A stretch of 64,000 bases of DNA. Origin: Streptomyces fragilis (GTDB lineage Bacteria; Actinomycetota; Actinomycetes; Streptomycetales; Streptomycetaceae). Location of the stretch: the NCBI RefSeq assembly GCF_003112515.1, contig NZ_BEVZ01000005.1, positions 1 to 64,000 on the forward strand. Reading direction: 5' to 3'. This document shows positions 52,201 to 59,652 of the stretch, one piece after another. Below the pieces are notes generated by a model that had not been told where the DNA came from, did no database searches, and saw only the letters and a program-made list of their open reading frames with translations. The stretch's first letter is position 1; the number at the start of each line of letters is the position of its first letter. A program made the position numbers and the translations under genes.

Positions 52201-52649
52201 TCCGGGGCGACGGTGACCGCGCAGTGCGTGCGGGAGACGTCCGGGTCGTCGAGCGGGATCTCGGCGTCGGCGGAGCGGCCGACGGTGACCCGGCCCCCGT
52301 GCAGCAGGTGGACGCCGCCCGCGTCGGGACCGGCGACCACGTGCAGCTCGGCGACCGCGGCCGGCCCGGTGCCGTCCTCCCCGCCGAGGTGGCCGTCGGG
52401 GTCGGCGGGGAGGCCCACCGACACCACCGCGCCGTCCACCAAGGGGGGCTCGCCCAGCACCCGGCGCAGCGGGTCCAGCCGCTCGGCCCCGGCGTACAGG
52501 GCGGCCCCGCCTCCGTCCCCGCCGGGAACCGCCGTGGCCAGGTCCGCCGCCACGGCCGCCAGCGTGGTGCCGGCGGGGGCGGTGACCAGCACGTCGCGGC
52601 TCGCGGCGGTCGGGTTCAGCGGGTCTACGACGGTCAGCCGGATCTGCAT
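49251..52649 (-). CDS. FHA domain and FtsK/SpoIIIE-like ATPase fusion protein
   Basis: The product has 1132 aa. A ubiquitin-like N-terminal domain (about 1-85) is followed by an FHA phosphothreonine-binding domain (about 103-196, with GRS 124-126, SRTH 139-142, STNGT 160-164), a disordered Gly/Ala/Pro stretch of about 250 residues, and FtsK/SpoIIIE-type regions with Walker A GSGGSGRTE (near 853) and Walker B LVVVVDDLDALL (near 973). The architecture resembles EccC-like type VII secretion ATPases but with an FHA head and no membrane helix. The start ATG 52649 opens the ubiquitin-like domain. Divergent from two Ser/Thr kinase genes, so FHA binding to their phosphotargets is likely. Confidence 0.88.
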   Translation of the reverse strand: MQIRLTVVDPLNPTAASRDVLVTAPAGTTLAAVAADLATAVPGGDGGGAALYAGAERLDPLRRVLGEPPLVDGAVVSVGLPADPDGHLGGEDGTGPAAVAELHVVAGPDAGGVHLLHGGRVTVGRSADAEIPLDDPDVSRTHCAVTVAPDGSVTVADLRSTNGTRLDGRVLDSGPVPLVPGALLRVGESTLRLALPASPPPSPVTPDGEGCLRLSVDPGGRGPGGVHGERGSAAGSGAAGGAGAAGGAGGAGAPGAADGTHGAPDAARSDRPTGAHGPHGAHVTQGAWGRQGGWVRQDGWDARETRGGGTARGALGVGPAGETPGAPGGEDAFPGTSAGWAAASPGGAVRADAPTADVPAADGPTGAAYGGAPGVHPAAYGGAPASRDQGVAHRPGAPAAPGEAGEPARRRGITAWARRLTTGRTGGERTDAASCGPTAHTDGWATVPRRPDTWPDPAELLLTALGPGPRLWERDHDHPEALTVRLGTADRPSPDGEGLLPAVPVTAALREAGSLGLAGPRPRLAGLARSVLAQLAALHSPDTLEIVLISADRSRPLEERTAEWAWLGLLPHVRPTQGQDCRLLLAHDRDQAAARTEELLRRVADSAAAPSPAPGGPAAPRPGGLRSTVLVVDGDPGGADVRDAVSRLALNGPRAGVHVLCLAETAPASPASPVTETYETACSLVPAFRACGAVALLSGDVATALRLLRVAPVAGVPAPRSGPGSAAPAGPVLPRTAPVGHGTVGAVDAVSPAWAERFARALAPLRADAPPSPSSRAAGPRGPQSGPSQPLPDAARLLDELGLARATPSSLLARWADAADDPDSPGGRAVAVLGAGPHGPVAVDLAAEGPHLLVEGSGGSGRTELLRAVVASLASAERPERLAVLLVDGSASPRAQGLEPCAEIPHVTGRLVANDPLVMREFAQSLTAELKRRGEVLGLMDFASWHAGRMPARIVPQRGSAAAGPAEPVAMPRLVVVVDDLDALLHPALGAPGRPSAGSVVRALEAVARDGERLGVHLVAAAVSAEGSEPGRQASLRVLLDDGAPTGRGRLLASGGSVTPFQGGRVTGRIPRTATLRPTVQPLDWSRMGDPPTRRPVRELGNGPTDLALLTSALTRAAAQHPSSTVPSAAAR

Positions 52650-53104
52650 CGCCGTCAGCGATCCCTTCCGCTCGGGCGCCCGTGGGAGTGGTCGACGCCC
52701 CGGGTCCCCCACCGTGCCGTCCCCAACCGCCCGCAGAGCACGTCGGCCTGTAGCTGTAGCAGGGTGCATCCTCGCACCCGGGACGCGCCCCGCGCCCGCG
52801 GGCCACCCTCAAGTGATCTTGATTGGTCACCTCTGCCCTGGAAAGTGGCCCATTCAACACCTGTTCATGACTGATAACGCTCGCTCCCGGAAACCAAGCG
52901 ACCGGGATGCACGTCTTTTCTTCGGGGAGCCCCACCGCGCCCCGCACGGCGGGCCCCACCCGGCACGCCTCACCGGCCGTGTCCGGACCGAGACGGATCC
53001 GGGCACGCCGACGACCGCCGTCACCGGCCCCCACGGCACTACAGTGGGCGGGACCGGACGTCAGGGCCGGTGCGAGTGATCACGACCAGCAGGGAGCGCA
53101 TGAC
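52650..53104. other. divergent promoter region between FHA-FtsK and pkaA genes
   Basis: No gene is supported in these 455 bp. TACAGT at 53040-53045 is a plausible -10 for pkaA. A GTGA-N10-TCAC inverted pair lies at 52813-52830 within the most AT-rich part (52810-52890), which may hold elements for the minus-strand gene. Confidence 0.45.
53040..53045 (+). promoter_or_regulatory. candidate -10 element of pkaA
   Basis: TACAGT matches TAnnnT and lies 60 nt before the GTG start; the -35 region is weak. Confidence 0.35.
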
Positions 53105-54823
53105 GTGCGGCCGGTAGGCAGCAAGTACCTGCTCGAGGAGCCGATCGGACGCGGCGCCACGGGCACCGTCTGGCGTGCCCGCCAGCGGGAGACCGCGGGG
53201 GCCGAGGCCGCCGTCGCCGGGCAGCCCGGTGAGACCGTCGCCATCAAGGTCCTCAAGGAGGAGCTGGCGAACGACCCGGACGTGGTGATGCGCTTCCTCC
53301 GGGAGCGCTCCGTCCTGCTCCGGCTCACCCACGACAACATCGTCCGGGTCCGCGACCTGGTAGTCGAGGGCGACCTGCTCGCCCTGGTGATGGACCTGAT
53401 CGAGGGCCCCGACCTGCACCGCTACCTGCGGGAGAACGGCCCCTTCAGCCCGGTCGCCGCCGCCCTGCTCACGGCGCAGATCGCCGACGCGCTGGCCGCC
53501 AGCCACGCGGACGGCGTGGTGCACCGTGACCTGAAGCCCGCCAACGTCCTGCTGCGCCAGACCGGCGGCGAGCTGCACCCGATGCTGACCGACTTCGGCA
53601 TCGCCCGGCTCGCCGACTCCCCGGGCCTGACCCGCACCAGCGAGTTCGTCGGCACGCCGTCCTACGTGGCCCCGGAGTCCGCCGAGGGCCGCCCGCAGAC
53701 CTCCGCCGTGGACATCTACGGCGCCGGCATCCTGCTCTACGAGCTGGTCACCGGCCGCCCGCCGTTCGGCGGCGGCAGCGCGCTCGAGGTGCTCCAGCAG
53801 CACCTCAACGCCGAGCCGCGCCGTCCCTCCACGCTGCCCGAGCCGCTGTGGACGGTCATCGAGCGCTGCCTGCGCAAGAACCCCGACGAGCGCCCGAGCG
53901 CGGTCAGCCTGGCCCGCGCGCTGCGCGTGGTCGCCGACGGCGTGGGCCTGCGGGCGAGCTCGGCGCAGATCGTGGCCGCCGACAACGTCGCGGCCCTGCT
54001 CGCGCCCGACCCGGCCCCCGCGCCGGTGCCCGGCACGCCGGAGCCCGCCGGGGCGTCCGAGCCCACCCAGGTCCTCCCGCACGGTCCGGGCCAGGGCGGT
54101 TTCGGCCAGGGCGGCGCGTACGACCCCAACGCCGCCACCACGGTGATGCGGCACCCGCAGGGCGGCCAGGGCGGCGACGCCGACCCGACGCAGATGATGC
54201 CGCCGCAGGGCGCGGACGCGGGCCCCGAGCAGCCGCACCCCTGGCAGACCCAGCTCAGCGCCGCCCGCGAGCGCAACGAGCAGACCCAGGTCCAGCAGTA
54301 CCTCGACCCCGACGACTCGGGGGACCCGCTGCGCCGTCGCCGGCCGCAGCGGCAGGTCGCCCCGCGTCCGCAGCAGCCGCCGCGCTCCCAGCAGCAGAGT
54401 TACGGCTACCCGCCGCAGCACCAGCAGCCGGTGCAGCGTCCGGCGCCGCGGCCGGTCCAGCGGCCCGCGCCGCGTCCGGTCCAGCCCCAGCCGCAGCGCT
54501 ACGCGGCCCCGCCGCAGCAGCCGCCCGCCGCCCCGCGCGAGCGGCGCCGCAGCGCCAACCCGGTCCGCATCCCCGGCCTGGGCTGCCTCAAGGGCTGCCT
54601 GATCATGATCGTGGTCTTCTTCGTGGCCGGCTGGCTGGTCTGGGAGCTGACGCCGCTGCAGGACTGGATCGGCACCACCAAGGGCTGGTGGGACCAGCTG
54701 ACCACCTGGATGGGCGACATCTCCGACTGGTTCACCAGCATCGGAGACACCGCCAAGGACGTGCAGAACGGCGTCGAGGACGTGCAGAAGGGCGTCGGGG
54801 ACGCGCAGGACGCCCTGCCGTAA
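53105..54823 (+). CDS. pkaA: eukaryotic-type Ser/Thr protein kinase PkaA
   Basis: The product has 572 aa. The kinase domain (about 1-265) has the P-loop IGRGATGTVW, the VAIK lysine, the catalytic loop VHRDLKPANVLL, DFG in LTDFGIARL and the activation segment TRTSEFVGTPSYVAPES. Residues about 290-490 are disordered, rich in Gln, Pro and Gly with polar repeats (QRPAPRPVQ). A single membrane helix (about 500-520, CLIMIVVFFVAGWLVW) and an extracellular amphipathic tail with Trp follow. No PASTA domain is present. The GTG at 53105 has GGGAG upstream. It is the S. coelicolor pkaA type by position next to pkaB and prfB. Confidence 0.93.
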   Translation: MRPVGSKYLLEEPIGRGATGTVWRARQRETAGAEAAVAGQPGETVAIKVLKEELANDPDVVMRFLRERSVLLRLTHDNIVRVRDLVVEGDLLALVMDLIEGPDLHRYLRENGPFSPVAAALLTAQIADALAASHADGVVHRDLKPANVLLRQTGGELHPMLTDFGIARLADSPGLTRTSEFVGTPSYVAPESAEGRPQTSAVDIYGAGILLYELVTGRPPFGGGSALEVLQQHLNAEPRRPSTLPEPLWTVIERCLRKNPDERPSAVSLARALRVVADGVGLRASSAQIVAADNVAALLAPDPAPAPVPGTPEPAGASEPTQVLPHGPGQGGFGQGGAYDPNAATTVMRHPQGGQGGDADPTQMMPPQGADAGPEQPHPWQTQLSAARERNEQTQVQQYLDPDDSGDPLRRRRPQRQVAPRPQQPPRSQQQSYGYPPQHQQPVQRPAPRPVQRPAPRPVQPQPQRYAAPPQQPPAAPRERRRSANPVRIPGLGCLKGCLIMIVVFFVAGWLVWELTPLQDWIGTTKGWWDQLTTWMGDISDWFTSIGDTAKDVQNGVEDVQKGVGDAQDALP

Positions 54824-54903
54824 CGGGTGAATTCACCGGCTGCCGTGAGGGAGGGCCCGGCGGGCGCGTAGGTTTGCACCAACACGCGTTCACAGGAGCT
54901 CTC

Positions 54904-56154
54904 TTGGCACGGAAGATCGGCAGCCGGTACACCGCCCACCAGATCCTCGGACGGGGCAGCGCCGGCACGGTGTGGCTCGGTGAGGGGCCCGACGGGCCCG
55001 TGGCGATCAAGCTCCTGCGCGAGGACCTGTCCTCGGACGAGGAGCTGGTCGGCCGCTTCGTCGGCGAGCGGACCGCGCTGCTCGGGCTCGAGCACCCGCG
55101 GATCGTCTCGGTGCGCGACCTGGTCGTCGACGGCAGCAACCTCGCCCTGGTGATGGACCTGGTGCGCGGCACCGACCTGCGCACCCGCCTGGAGCGCGAG
55201 CGCCGTCTCGCGCCGGAGGCGGCGGTGGCCGTCGTCGCGGACGTCGCCGACGCGCTGGCCGCGGCGCACGCCGCCGGGGTGGTGCACCGGGACGTCAAGC
55301 CGGAGAACGTCCTGCTGGACATGGACGGCCCGCTGGGCCCCGGCAACTCCCACCCGGCGCTGCTGACCGACTTCGGGGTCGCCAAGCTGATCGACGTGCC
55401 GCGGCGCAGCCGCGCCACCAAGATCATCGGAACTCCGGACTACCTGGCCCCCGAGATCGTCGAAGGGCTGCCGCCGCGCGCCTCGGTCGACATCTACGCC
55501 CTGGCCACCGTGCTCTACGAGCTGCTGGCCGGGTTCACGCCGTTCGGCGGGGGCCACCCCGGGGCGGTGCTGCGGCGGCACGTGACCGAGACGGTGGTGC
55601 CGCTGCCGGGGATCCCCGAGGAGCTGTGGCGGCTGATCGCCCAGTGCCTGTCGAAGGCGCCGGCCTCGCGGCTGCGGGCCGCCGAGCTGGCCGAGCGGCT
55701 GCGCGAGGTGCTGCCGCTGCTGGCCGGGATGCCCGCGCTGGACGTCGAGGACGTCGACCCGGAGGAGGAGCCGGAGGCCCCGCAGGGCCCGCTCCCGGGC
55801 GACCCGGCCGACGCGGACCGCGTCGCGCCTCCCGCCGCCTCCCGGCGCGGGGCCGTGCCGCTGGTGCGGGGATCGCGGCCGGACTCCAACCGGGACACCC
55901 ACACCTCGATGCGGGTGCCGGAGCCGGACGAGCTGGCCGGCGGCGCGCTGGGGACGGCGCGGGCGCCGAGGGCCGCCGGGGCGCCGCGGCCGGGCTCGGC
56001 CCGCAACCGGCCCGCGGCCGCGCGGCGGCGTGCCGTCACCGCGGCGGGACTGGCGGTCGCGGCCGCGGCGGCGGCCACCGCCTGGTGGCTCGCCGCACCT
56101 TCCGGGAACCCTTCCGCCCCGCCCGGCCCGGGCGCCTCCTCGGCGGCTCCCTGA
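54904..56154 (+). CDS. pkaB: eukaryotic-type Ser/Thr protein kinase PkaB
   Basis: The product has 416 aa, the length known for S. coelicolor PkaB (417 codons with stop). The P-loop is LGRGSAGTVW, the ATP-anchoring Lys is Lys36, the catalytic Asp is Asp130 (VVHRDVKPENVLL), DFG starts at Asp156, and APE lies in TPDYLAPEIVEG. An acidic then Ala/Arg-rich linker leads to a C-terminal membrane helix (about 378-400), with only a short outside tail. TTG at 54904 is used as the start: AGGAG lies 6 nt upstream and homology begins at once. pkaA ends 80 bp upstream; the two are probably cotranscribed. Confidence 0.93.
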   Translation: MARKIGSRYTAHQILGRGSAGTVWLGEGPDGPVAIKLLREDLSSDEELVGRFVGERTALLGLEHPRIVSVRDLVVDGSNLALVMDLVRGTDLRTRLERERRLAPEAAVAVVADVADALAAAHAAGVVHRDVKPENVLLDMDGPLGPGNSHPALLTDFGVAKLIDVPRRSRATKIIGTPDYLAPEIVEGLPPRASVDIYALATVLYELLAGFTPFGGGHPGAVLRRHVTETVVPLPGIPEELWRLIAQCLSKAPASRLRAAELAERLREVLPLLAGMPALDVEDVDPEEEPEAPQGPLPGDPADADRVAPPAASRRGAVPLVRGSRPDSNRDTHTSMRVPEPDELAGGALGTARAPRAAGAPRPGSARNRPAAARRRAVTAAGLAVAAAAAATAWWLAAPSGNPSAPPGPGASSAAP

Positions 56155-56243
56155 CGGCAGCGGGGGCGGCGTCGGCCGGGGCGCCGCCGGGCCCGGGCCG
56201 CCCCGGGTACAGGGGTGTGGCCCTGGCCGCCGGGCGGAGCCGT

Positions 56244-56249
56244 TACGCT
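56244..56249 (+). promoter_or_regulatory. candidate -10 element for leaderless prfB
   Basis: TACGCT lies 7 nt before the prfB GTG at 56257. This spacing would place the transcription start at or next to the start codon. Confidence 0.45.
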
Positions 56250-56256
56250 GGAGGGC

Positions 56257-57363
56257 GTGGCAGTCGTCGATGTATCCGAAGAGCTGAAGTCCCTCTCCTC
56301 GACCATGGAGTCGATCGAGGCCGTCCTGGACCTCGACAAGCTGAGGGCAGACATCGCCGTGCTCGAGGAGCAGGCGGCCGCGCCCTCCCTCTGGGACAAC
56401 CCGGACGAGGCGCAGAAGATCACCAGCAAGCTCTCGCACCTCCAGGCCGAGGTCCGCAAGGCCGAGGCGCTGCGCGGCCGGATCGACGACCTGTCCGTCC
56501 TCTTCGAGATGGCCGAGGAGGAGGACGACCCGGACACCAAGGCGGAGGCCGAGGCCGAGCTGGTCGCGGTGAGGAAGGCGCTCGACGAGATGGAGGTCCG
56601 TACCCTCCTCTCCGGCGAGTACGACTCCCGTGAGGCGCTGGTCAACATCCGTGCCGAGGCCGGCGGCGTCGACGCCGCGGACTTCGCCGAGCAGCTCCAG
56701 CGCATGTACCTGCGCTGGGCCGAGCGCCACGGCTACAAGACGGAGATCTACGAGACCTCCTACGCGGAGGAGGCCGGCATCAAGTCGACCACCTTCGCCG
56801 TCCAGGTCCCGTACGCCTACGGCAACCTCTCCGTCGAGCAGGGCACCCACCGCCTGGTGCGCATCTCCCCGTTCGACAACCAGGGCCGCCGCCAGACCTC
56901 CTTCGCGGGCGTCGAGGTGCTGCCGGTCGTGGAGCAGACCGACCACATCGAGATCGACGAGTCCGAGCTCCGCGTCGACGTCTACCGCTCCTCCGGCCCC
57001 GGCGGCCAGGGCGTCAACACGACCGACTCCGCGGTCCGCCTGACCCACATCCCGACCGGCATCGTCGTCTCCTGCCAGAACGAGCGGTCGCAGATCCAGA
57101 ACAAGGCGACGGCGATGAACGTCCTCCAGGCCAAGCTGCTCGAGCGGCGCCGCCAGGAGGAGCAGGCCAAGATGGACGCCCTCAAGGGCGACAGCGGCAA
57201 CAGCTGGGGCAACCAGATGCGGTCGTACGTCCTGCACCCGTACCAGATGGTCAAGGACCTCCGGACGGAGTTCGAGGTCGGCAACCCGCAGGCCGTCCTG
57301 GACGGTGAGATCGACGGATTCCTCGAGGCGGGCATCCGCTGGCGCAAGCAGCAGGAGAAGTAA
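56257..57363 (+). CDS. prfB: peptide chain release factor 2
   Basis: RF2 ends translation at UGA and UAA. The product has 368 aa. It has the N-terminal helical domain, the stop-codon recognition tripeptide Ser-Pro-Phe in RISPFDNQGRR, and the catalytic GGQ in SSGPGGQGVNTTDSAVR. The reading frame is continuous; the in-frame UGA frameshift control of enterobacteria is absent, as expected in actinobacteria. The GTG at 56257 was chosen by similarity (VAVVDVSEELKSLSS) and by the -10 box just upstream. Confidence 0.97.
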   Translation: MAVVDVSEELKSLSSTMESIEAVLDLDKLRADIAVLEEQAAAPSLWDNPDEAQKITSKLSHLQAEVRKAEALRGRIDDLSVLFEMAEEEDDPDTKAEAEAELVAVRKALDEMEVRTLLSGEYDSREALVNIRAEAGGVDAADFAEQLQRMYLRWAERHGYKTEIYETSYAEEAGIKSTTFAVQVPYAYGNLSVEQGTHRLVRISPFDNQGRRQTSFAGVEVLPVVEQTDHIEIDESELRVDVYRSSGPGGQGVNTTDSAVRLTHIPTGIVVSCQNERSQIQNKATAMNVLQAKLLERRRQEEQAKMDALKGDSGNSWGNQMRSYVLHPYQMVKDLRTEFEVGNPQAVLDGEIDGFLEAGIRWRKQQEK

Positions 57364-57385
57364 CCCCCGAGCCCTCCGCGTTTGT

Positions 57386-57422
57386 CGACAACTGCCGCCT
57401 TCAGGGCGGCAGTTGTCGTTTT
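57386..57422 (+). terminator. prfB intrinsic terminator
   Basis: A perfect 14-bp stem (CGACAACTGCCGCC) with loop TTCAG is followed by TTTT. It is the clearest classical rho-independent terminator of the window. Confidence 0.95.
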
Positions 57423-57508
57423 GTGCACGTGCCGTGAAGTAACTTGACGATCCTTTGGATTATCGGAAGGGTTAGGTTTGGCGTGCGTTGACGGGGGCGC
57501 ATGTGAAC

Positions 57509-57535
57509 CGGGGGGCGGCCGAGACCGGCCCCCCG
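57509..57535 (+). promoter_or_regulatory. leader hairpin upstream of LAETG surface protein
   Basis: CGGGGGGC (57509-57516) and GCCCCCCG (57528-57535) form an 8-bp stem in the probable 5' leader, 60 nt before the start codon. A TTGACG at 57444-57449 may be a -35 box. No known riboswitch is recognised. Confidence 0.4.
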
Positions 57536-57594
57536 TCGATCACCACCCCCAGGACGCCGCCTCCCTGACTACAGCTACTGGGGGTAGCAGACAC

Positions 57595-58338
57595 ATGAGC
57601 AGAAAGACACGGGTCCGCATCGCGCGGATCGCCGCGGGTGCCGTGATAGCGGCCGGCGCGTCGCTGACGGCGGCGGGTGTGGCCTCGGCCATCGGCAACG
57701 ACGAGGTCGTCACCCAGGACACCGACGGCGGCACCTCCGAGGGTGGTGACAACGGTGGTGGCGACGCCGGCGGCGGTGACGTCGGCGGTGTCATCGCGGG
57801 CGGTGATGGCGGTGACGACGGCGGCGTGATCGCGGGCGTGATCGCCGGCGGCGACGGCGGTGGCGACGTCGGTGGCGGCGACGTCGGCGGTGGCGACGTG
57901 GGCGGCGGCGACGTCGGTGGCGGTGACGTCGGCGGTGGCGACGTGGGCGGCGGCGATGTCGGTGGCGGTGACGTCGGCGGTGGCGACGTGGGCGGCGGTG
58001 ACGTCGGCGGTGGCGATGTCGGCGGCGGTGACGGCGGCAACGGCAACGGTGGCGGTAACGGTGGCAACGGCGGCGGCAACGGCAACGGTGGCGGCAACGG
58101 CGGCCCCGAGGGTCCCGGCCCCAACACCGGCGGCGAGGAGCCCCAGGGCGGCGACGGCAACCTCGTCGACACCGGCTCCGACTCCACCACCCCGCAGGGC
58201 GGCGGCGACGAGCTCGCCGAGACCGGCGCCGCGGAGACCTCGTTCCTGCTGATCGGCGCCGCGACGATGATCGCCGGCGGCATCGGCTTCCGGTTCCTCC
58301 CGCGCCTGATGGAGGGCCGCGGCGGCGCCGCCGCCTGA
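57595..58338 (+). CDS. sortase-anchored surface protein with GGGDV repeats
   Basis: The product has 247 aa. A signal peptide (about 1-32, ending VASA) is followed by an Asp/Gly-rich region with GVIAGGDGG units and about eleven copies of the pentapeptide GGGDV (about 88-146), an Asn/Gly segment, a Pro-rich spacer, and a cell-wall sorting signal LAETG (207-211), a hydrophobic stretch and a short basic tail. LAXTG is the motif used by streptomycete class E sortases. A second LVDTG sequence lies at 190-194. The repeats suggest a flexible, acidic, perhaps calcium-binding stalk. No sortase gene is nearby. Function unknown. Confidence 0.88.
   Translation: MSRKTRVRIARIAAGAVIAAGASLTAAGVASAIGNDEVVTQDTDGGTSEGGDNGGGDAGGGDVGGVIAGGDGGDDGGVIAGVIAGGDGGGDVGGGDVGGGDVGGGDVGGGDVGGGDVGGGDVGGGDVGGGDVGGGDVGGGDVGGGDGGNGNGGGNGGNGGGNGNGGGNGGPEGPGPNTGGEEPQGGDGNLVDTGSDSTTPQGGGDELAETGAAETSFLLIGAATMIAGGIGFRFLPRLMEGRGGAAA
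57857..58032 (+). repeat. 15-bp coding repeats (GGGDV)
   Basis: Tandem 15-bp units of the type GGCGGTGGCGACGTC, with synonymous changes in an alternating pattern, encode GGGDV. Several successive units form higher-order 45-bp repeats. Confidence 0.9.
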
Positions 58339-58372
58339 GCGGACCGGCCGGCCTGACGGGCTGACGAACGAA

Positions 58373-58410
58373 GGGCGGGGCGGGACGGCACCAGCCGTCC
58401 CGCCCCGCCC
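58373..58410. terminator. bidirectional terminator
   Basis: A perfect 17-bp stem (GGGCGGGGCGGGACGGC) with loop ACCA lies between the converging surface-protein and zinc-ribbon genes. Confidence 0.9.
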
Positions 58411-58472
58411 CTTGTCGTCCGCTCCAGGGAACGTCCCGCTCACGCCGGGCGCACAGGGCCCCGCAGGCCCTC

Positions 58473-58652
58473 TCAGCGCGCCAGCAGGGCCGCCGCCGTG
58501 GCCAGCACCACCAGGAGGACCAGCAGCGCCCCCGGCGTCAGTCCGCCGAACGGCTGCTGCTGCATCCGCTCGCGGTTGGCGCGGCAGACAGGGCAGCGCC
58601 CCTCGGCGACCGGCGCCGCGCAGTTGGCGCACACCAATCGGTCATAGGTCAT
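58473..58652 (-). CDS. 59-aa zinc-ribbon membrane microprotein
   Basis: Read directly: ATG at 58650-58652, TGA at 58473-58475. The product begins MTYDRLVCANCAAPVAEG and continues with RCPVCRANRERM, giving two CxxC pairs (Cys8/Cys11 and Cys20/Cys23) that form a zinc ribbon. A Gln-rich linker and one C-terminal membrane helix (about 41-58, GALLVLLVVLATAAALLA) follow. Codon use and the ordered Cys pairs show it is real although short. A homologous small gene occupies this place before ftsE in other streptomycetes. Function unknown. Confidence 0.82.
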   Translation of the reverse strand: MTYDRLVCANCAAPVAEGRCPVCRANRERMQQQPFGGLTPGALLVLLVVLATAAALLAR

Positions 58653-58931
58653 GCGCTCGCCCTCCTCGCACCGCTTCCGCCTTGCCCAACGTTCACGGGA
58701 ACGATGCTGTTCCCTCTTCCACTGTGCCAGGTCCGGGGCGAGAGGGCGCTGCCACTACCCCCGCATCCCCTCCACAAACCTTCCCCGCCCCGGCCCGGCG
58801 CGGGGGAGGTACCCCCACCAATGCGACGACAAAAGGGGCAAGGTGCGCGCAACCAGGTCCGGCGACTGCGGCCGGTACCCGCATTCGCGTATGGTCACGC
58901 ACATCTACCCCCGGCGACTCGTGGTGTTTCC

Positions 58932-59621
58932 GTGATCCGATTCGACAACGTCACCAAGGTCTACCCCAAGCAGAACCGCCCCGCCCTGAGGGACATCACC
59001 CTCGAGGTCGAGCGCGGCGAGTTCGTGTTCCTGGTGGGCTCCTCAGGCTCCGGAAAGTCCACCTTCCTGAGGCTGATCCTCCGCGAGGAGCGGGCCACCC
59101 AGGGACAGGTCCACGTGCTGGGCAAGGACCTCGCACGGCTTTCCAACTGGAAGGTGCCCCAGATGCGCCGCCAGCTGGGGAACGTGTTCCAGGACTTCCG
59201 TCTCCTGCCGAACAAGACGGTCGGCGAGAACGTCGCCTTCGCACAGGAGGTGATCGGCAAGTCCCGCGGCGAGATCCGCAAGTCCGTCCCCCAGGTGCTC
59301 GACCTGGTCGGTCTGGGCGGCAAGGAGGACCGCATGCCGGGCGAGCTGTCCGGCGGTGAGCAGCAGCGTGTGGCGATCGCCAGGGCCTTCGTCAACCGGC
59401 CCAAGCTGCTCATCTGCGACGAGCCCACCGGCAACCTGGACCCGCAGACCTCCGTCGGCATCATGAAGCTGCTCGACCGGATCAACCGGACGGGCACCAC
59501 CGTGGTCATGGCGACGCACGACCAGAACATCGTGGACCAGATGCGCAAGCGCGTCATCGAGCTGGAGAAGGGCCGCCTCGTGCGCGACCAGGCACGCGGC
59601 GTCTACGGATACCAGCACTGA
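58932..59621 (+). CDS. ftsE: cell division ATP-binding protein FtsE
   Basis: FtsE is the ATPase of the FtsEX complex, which activates cell-wall hydrolases in division. The product has 229 aa, the exact family length. Walker A is GSSGSGKST (36-44), the signature is LSGGEQQR, Walker B is LLICDEPTGNLD, and the H-loop is VMATHDQNIVD. The GTG at 58932 begins the domain (VIRFDNVTKVYP). ftsX follows 31 bp later. TATGGT at 58890-58895 may be the -10 element. Confidence 0.97.
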   Translation: MIRFDNVTKVYPKQNRPALRDITLEVERGEFVFLVGSSGSGKSTFLRLILREERATQGQVHVLGKDLARLSNWKVPQMRRQLGNVFQDFRLLPNKTVGENVAFAQEVIGKSRGEIRKSVPQVLDLVGLGGKEDRMPGELSGGEQQRVAIARAFVNRPKLLICDEPTGNLDPQTSVGIMKLLDRINRTGTTVVMATHDQNIVDQMRKRVIELEKGRLVRDQARGVYGYQH

Positions 59622-59652
59622 TCCCCGTCCACGGAAAGGCCTGACAAGAGCC

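Noticed and set aside
56257..57363. Programmed frameshift in prfB
   Set aside because: The frame is continuous from the start codon through the GGQ motif, with no in-frame TGA near codon 26.
57430..57594. c-di-AMP (ydaO) riboswitch before the surface protein gene
   Set aside because: There is a hairpin and a long leader, but I could not find the conserved core segments of that riboswitch in order.
57857..58032. Regular short repeats that could suggest a CRISPR array
   Set aside because: Units are 15 bp, contiguous and without spacers, keep the reading frame and encode GGGDV in a secreted protein.
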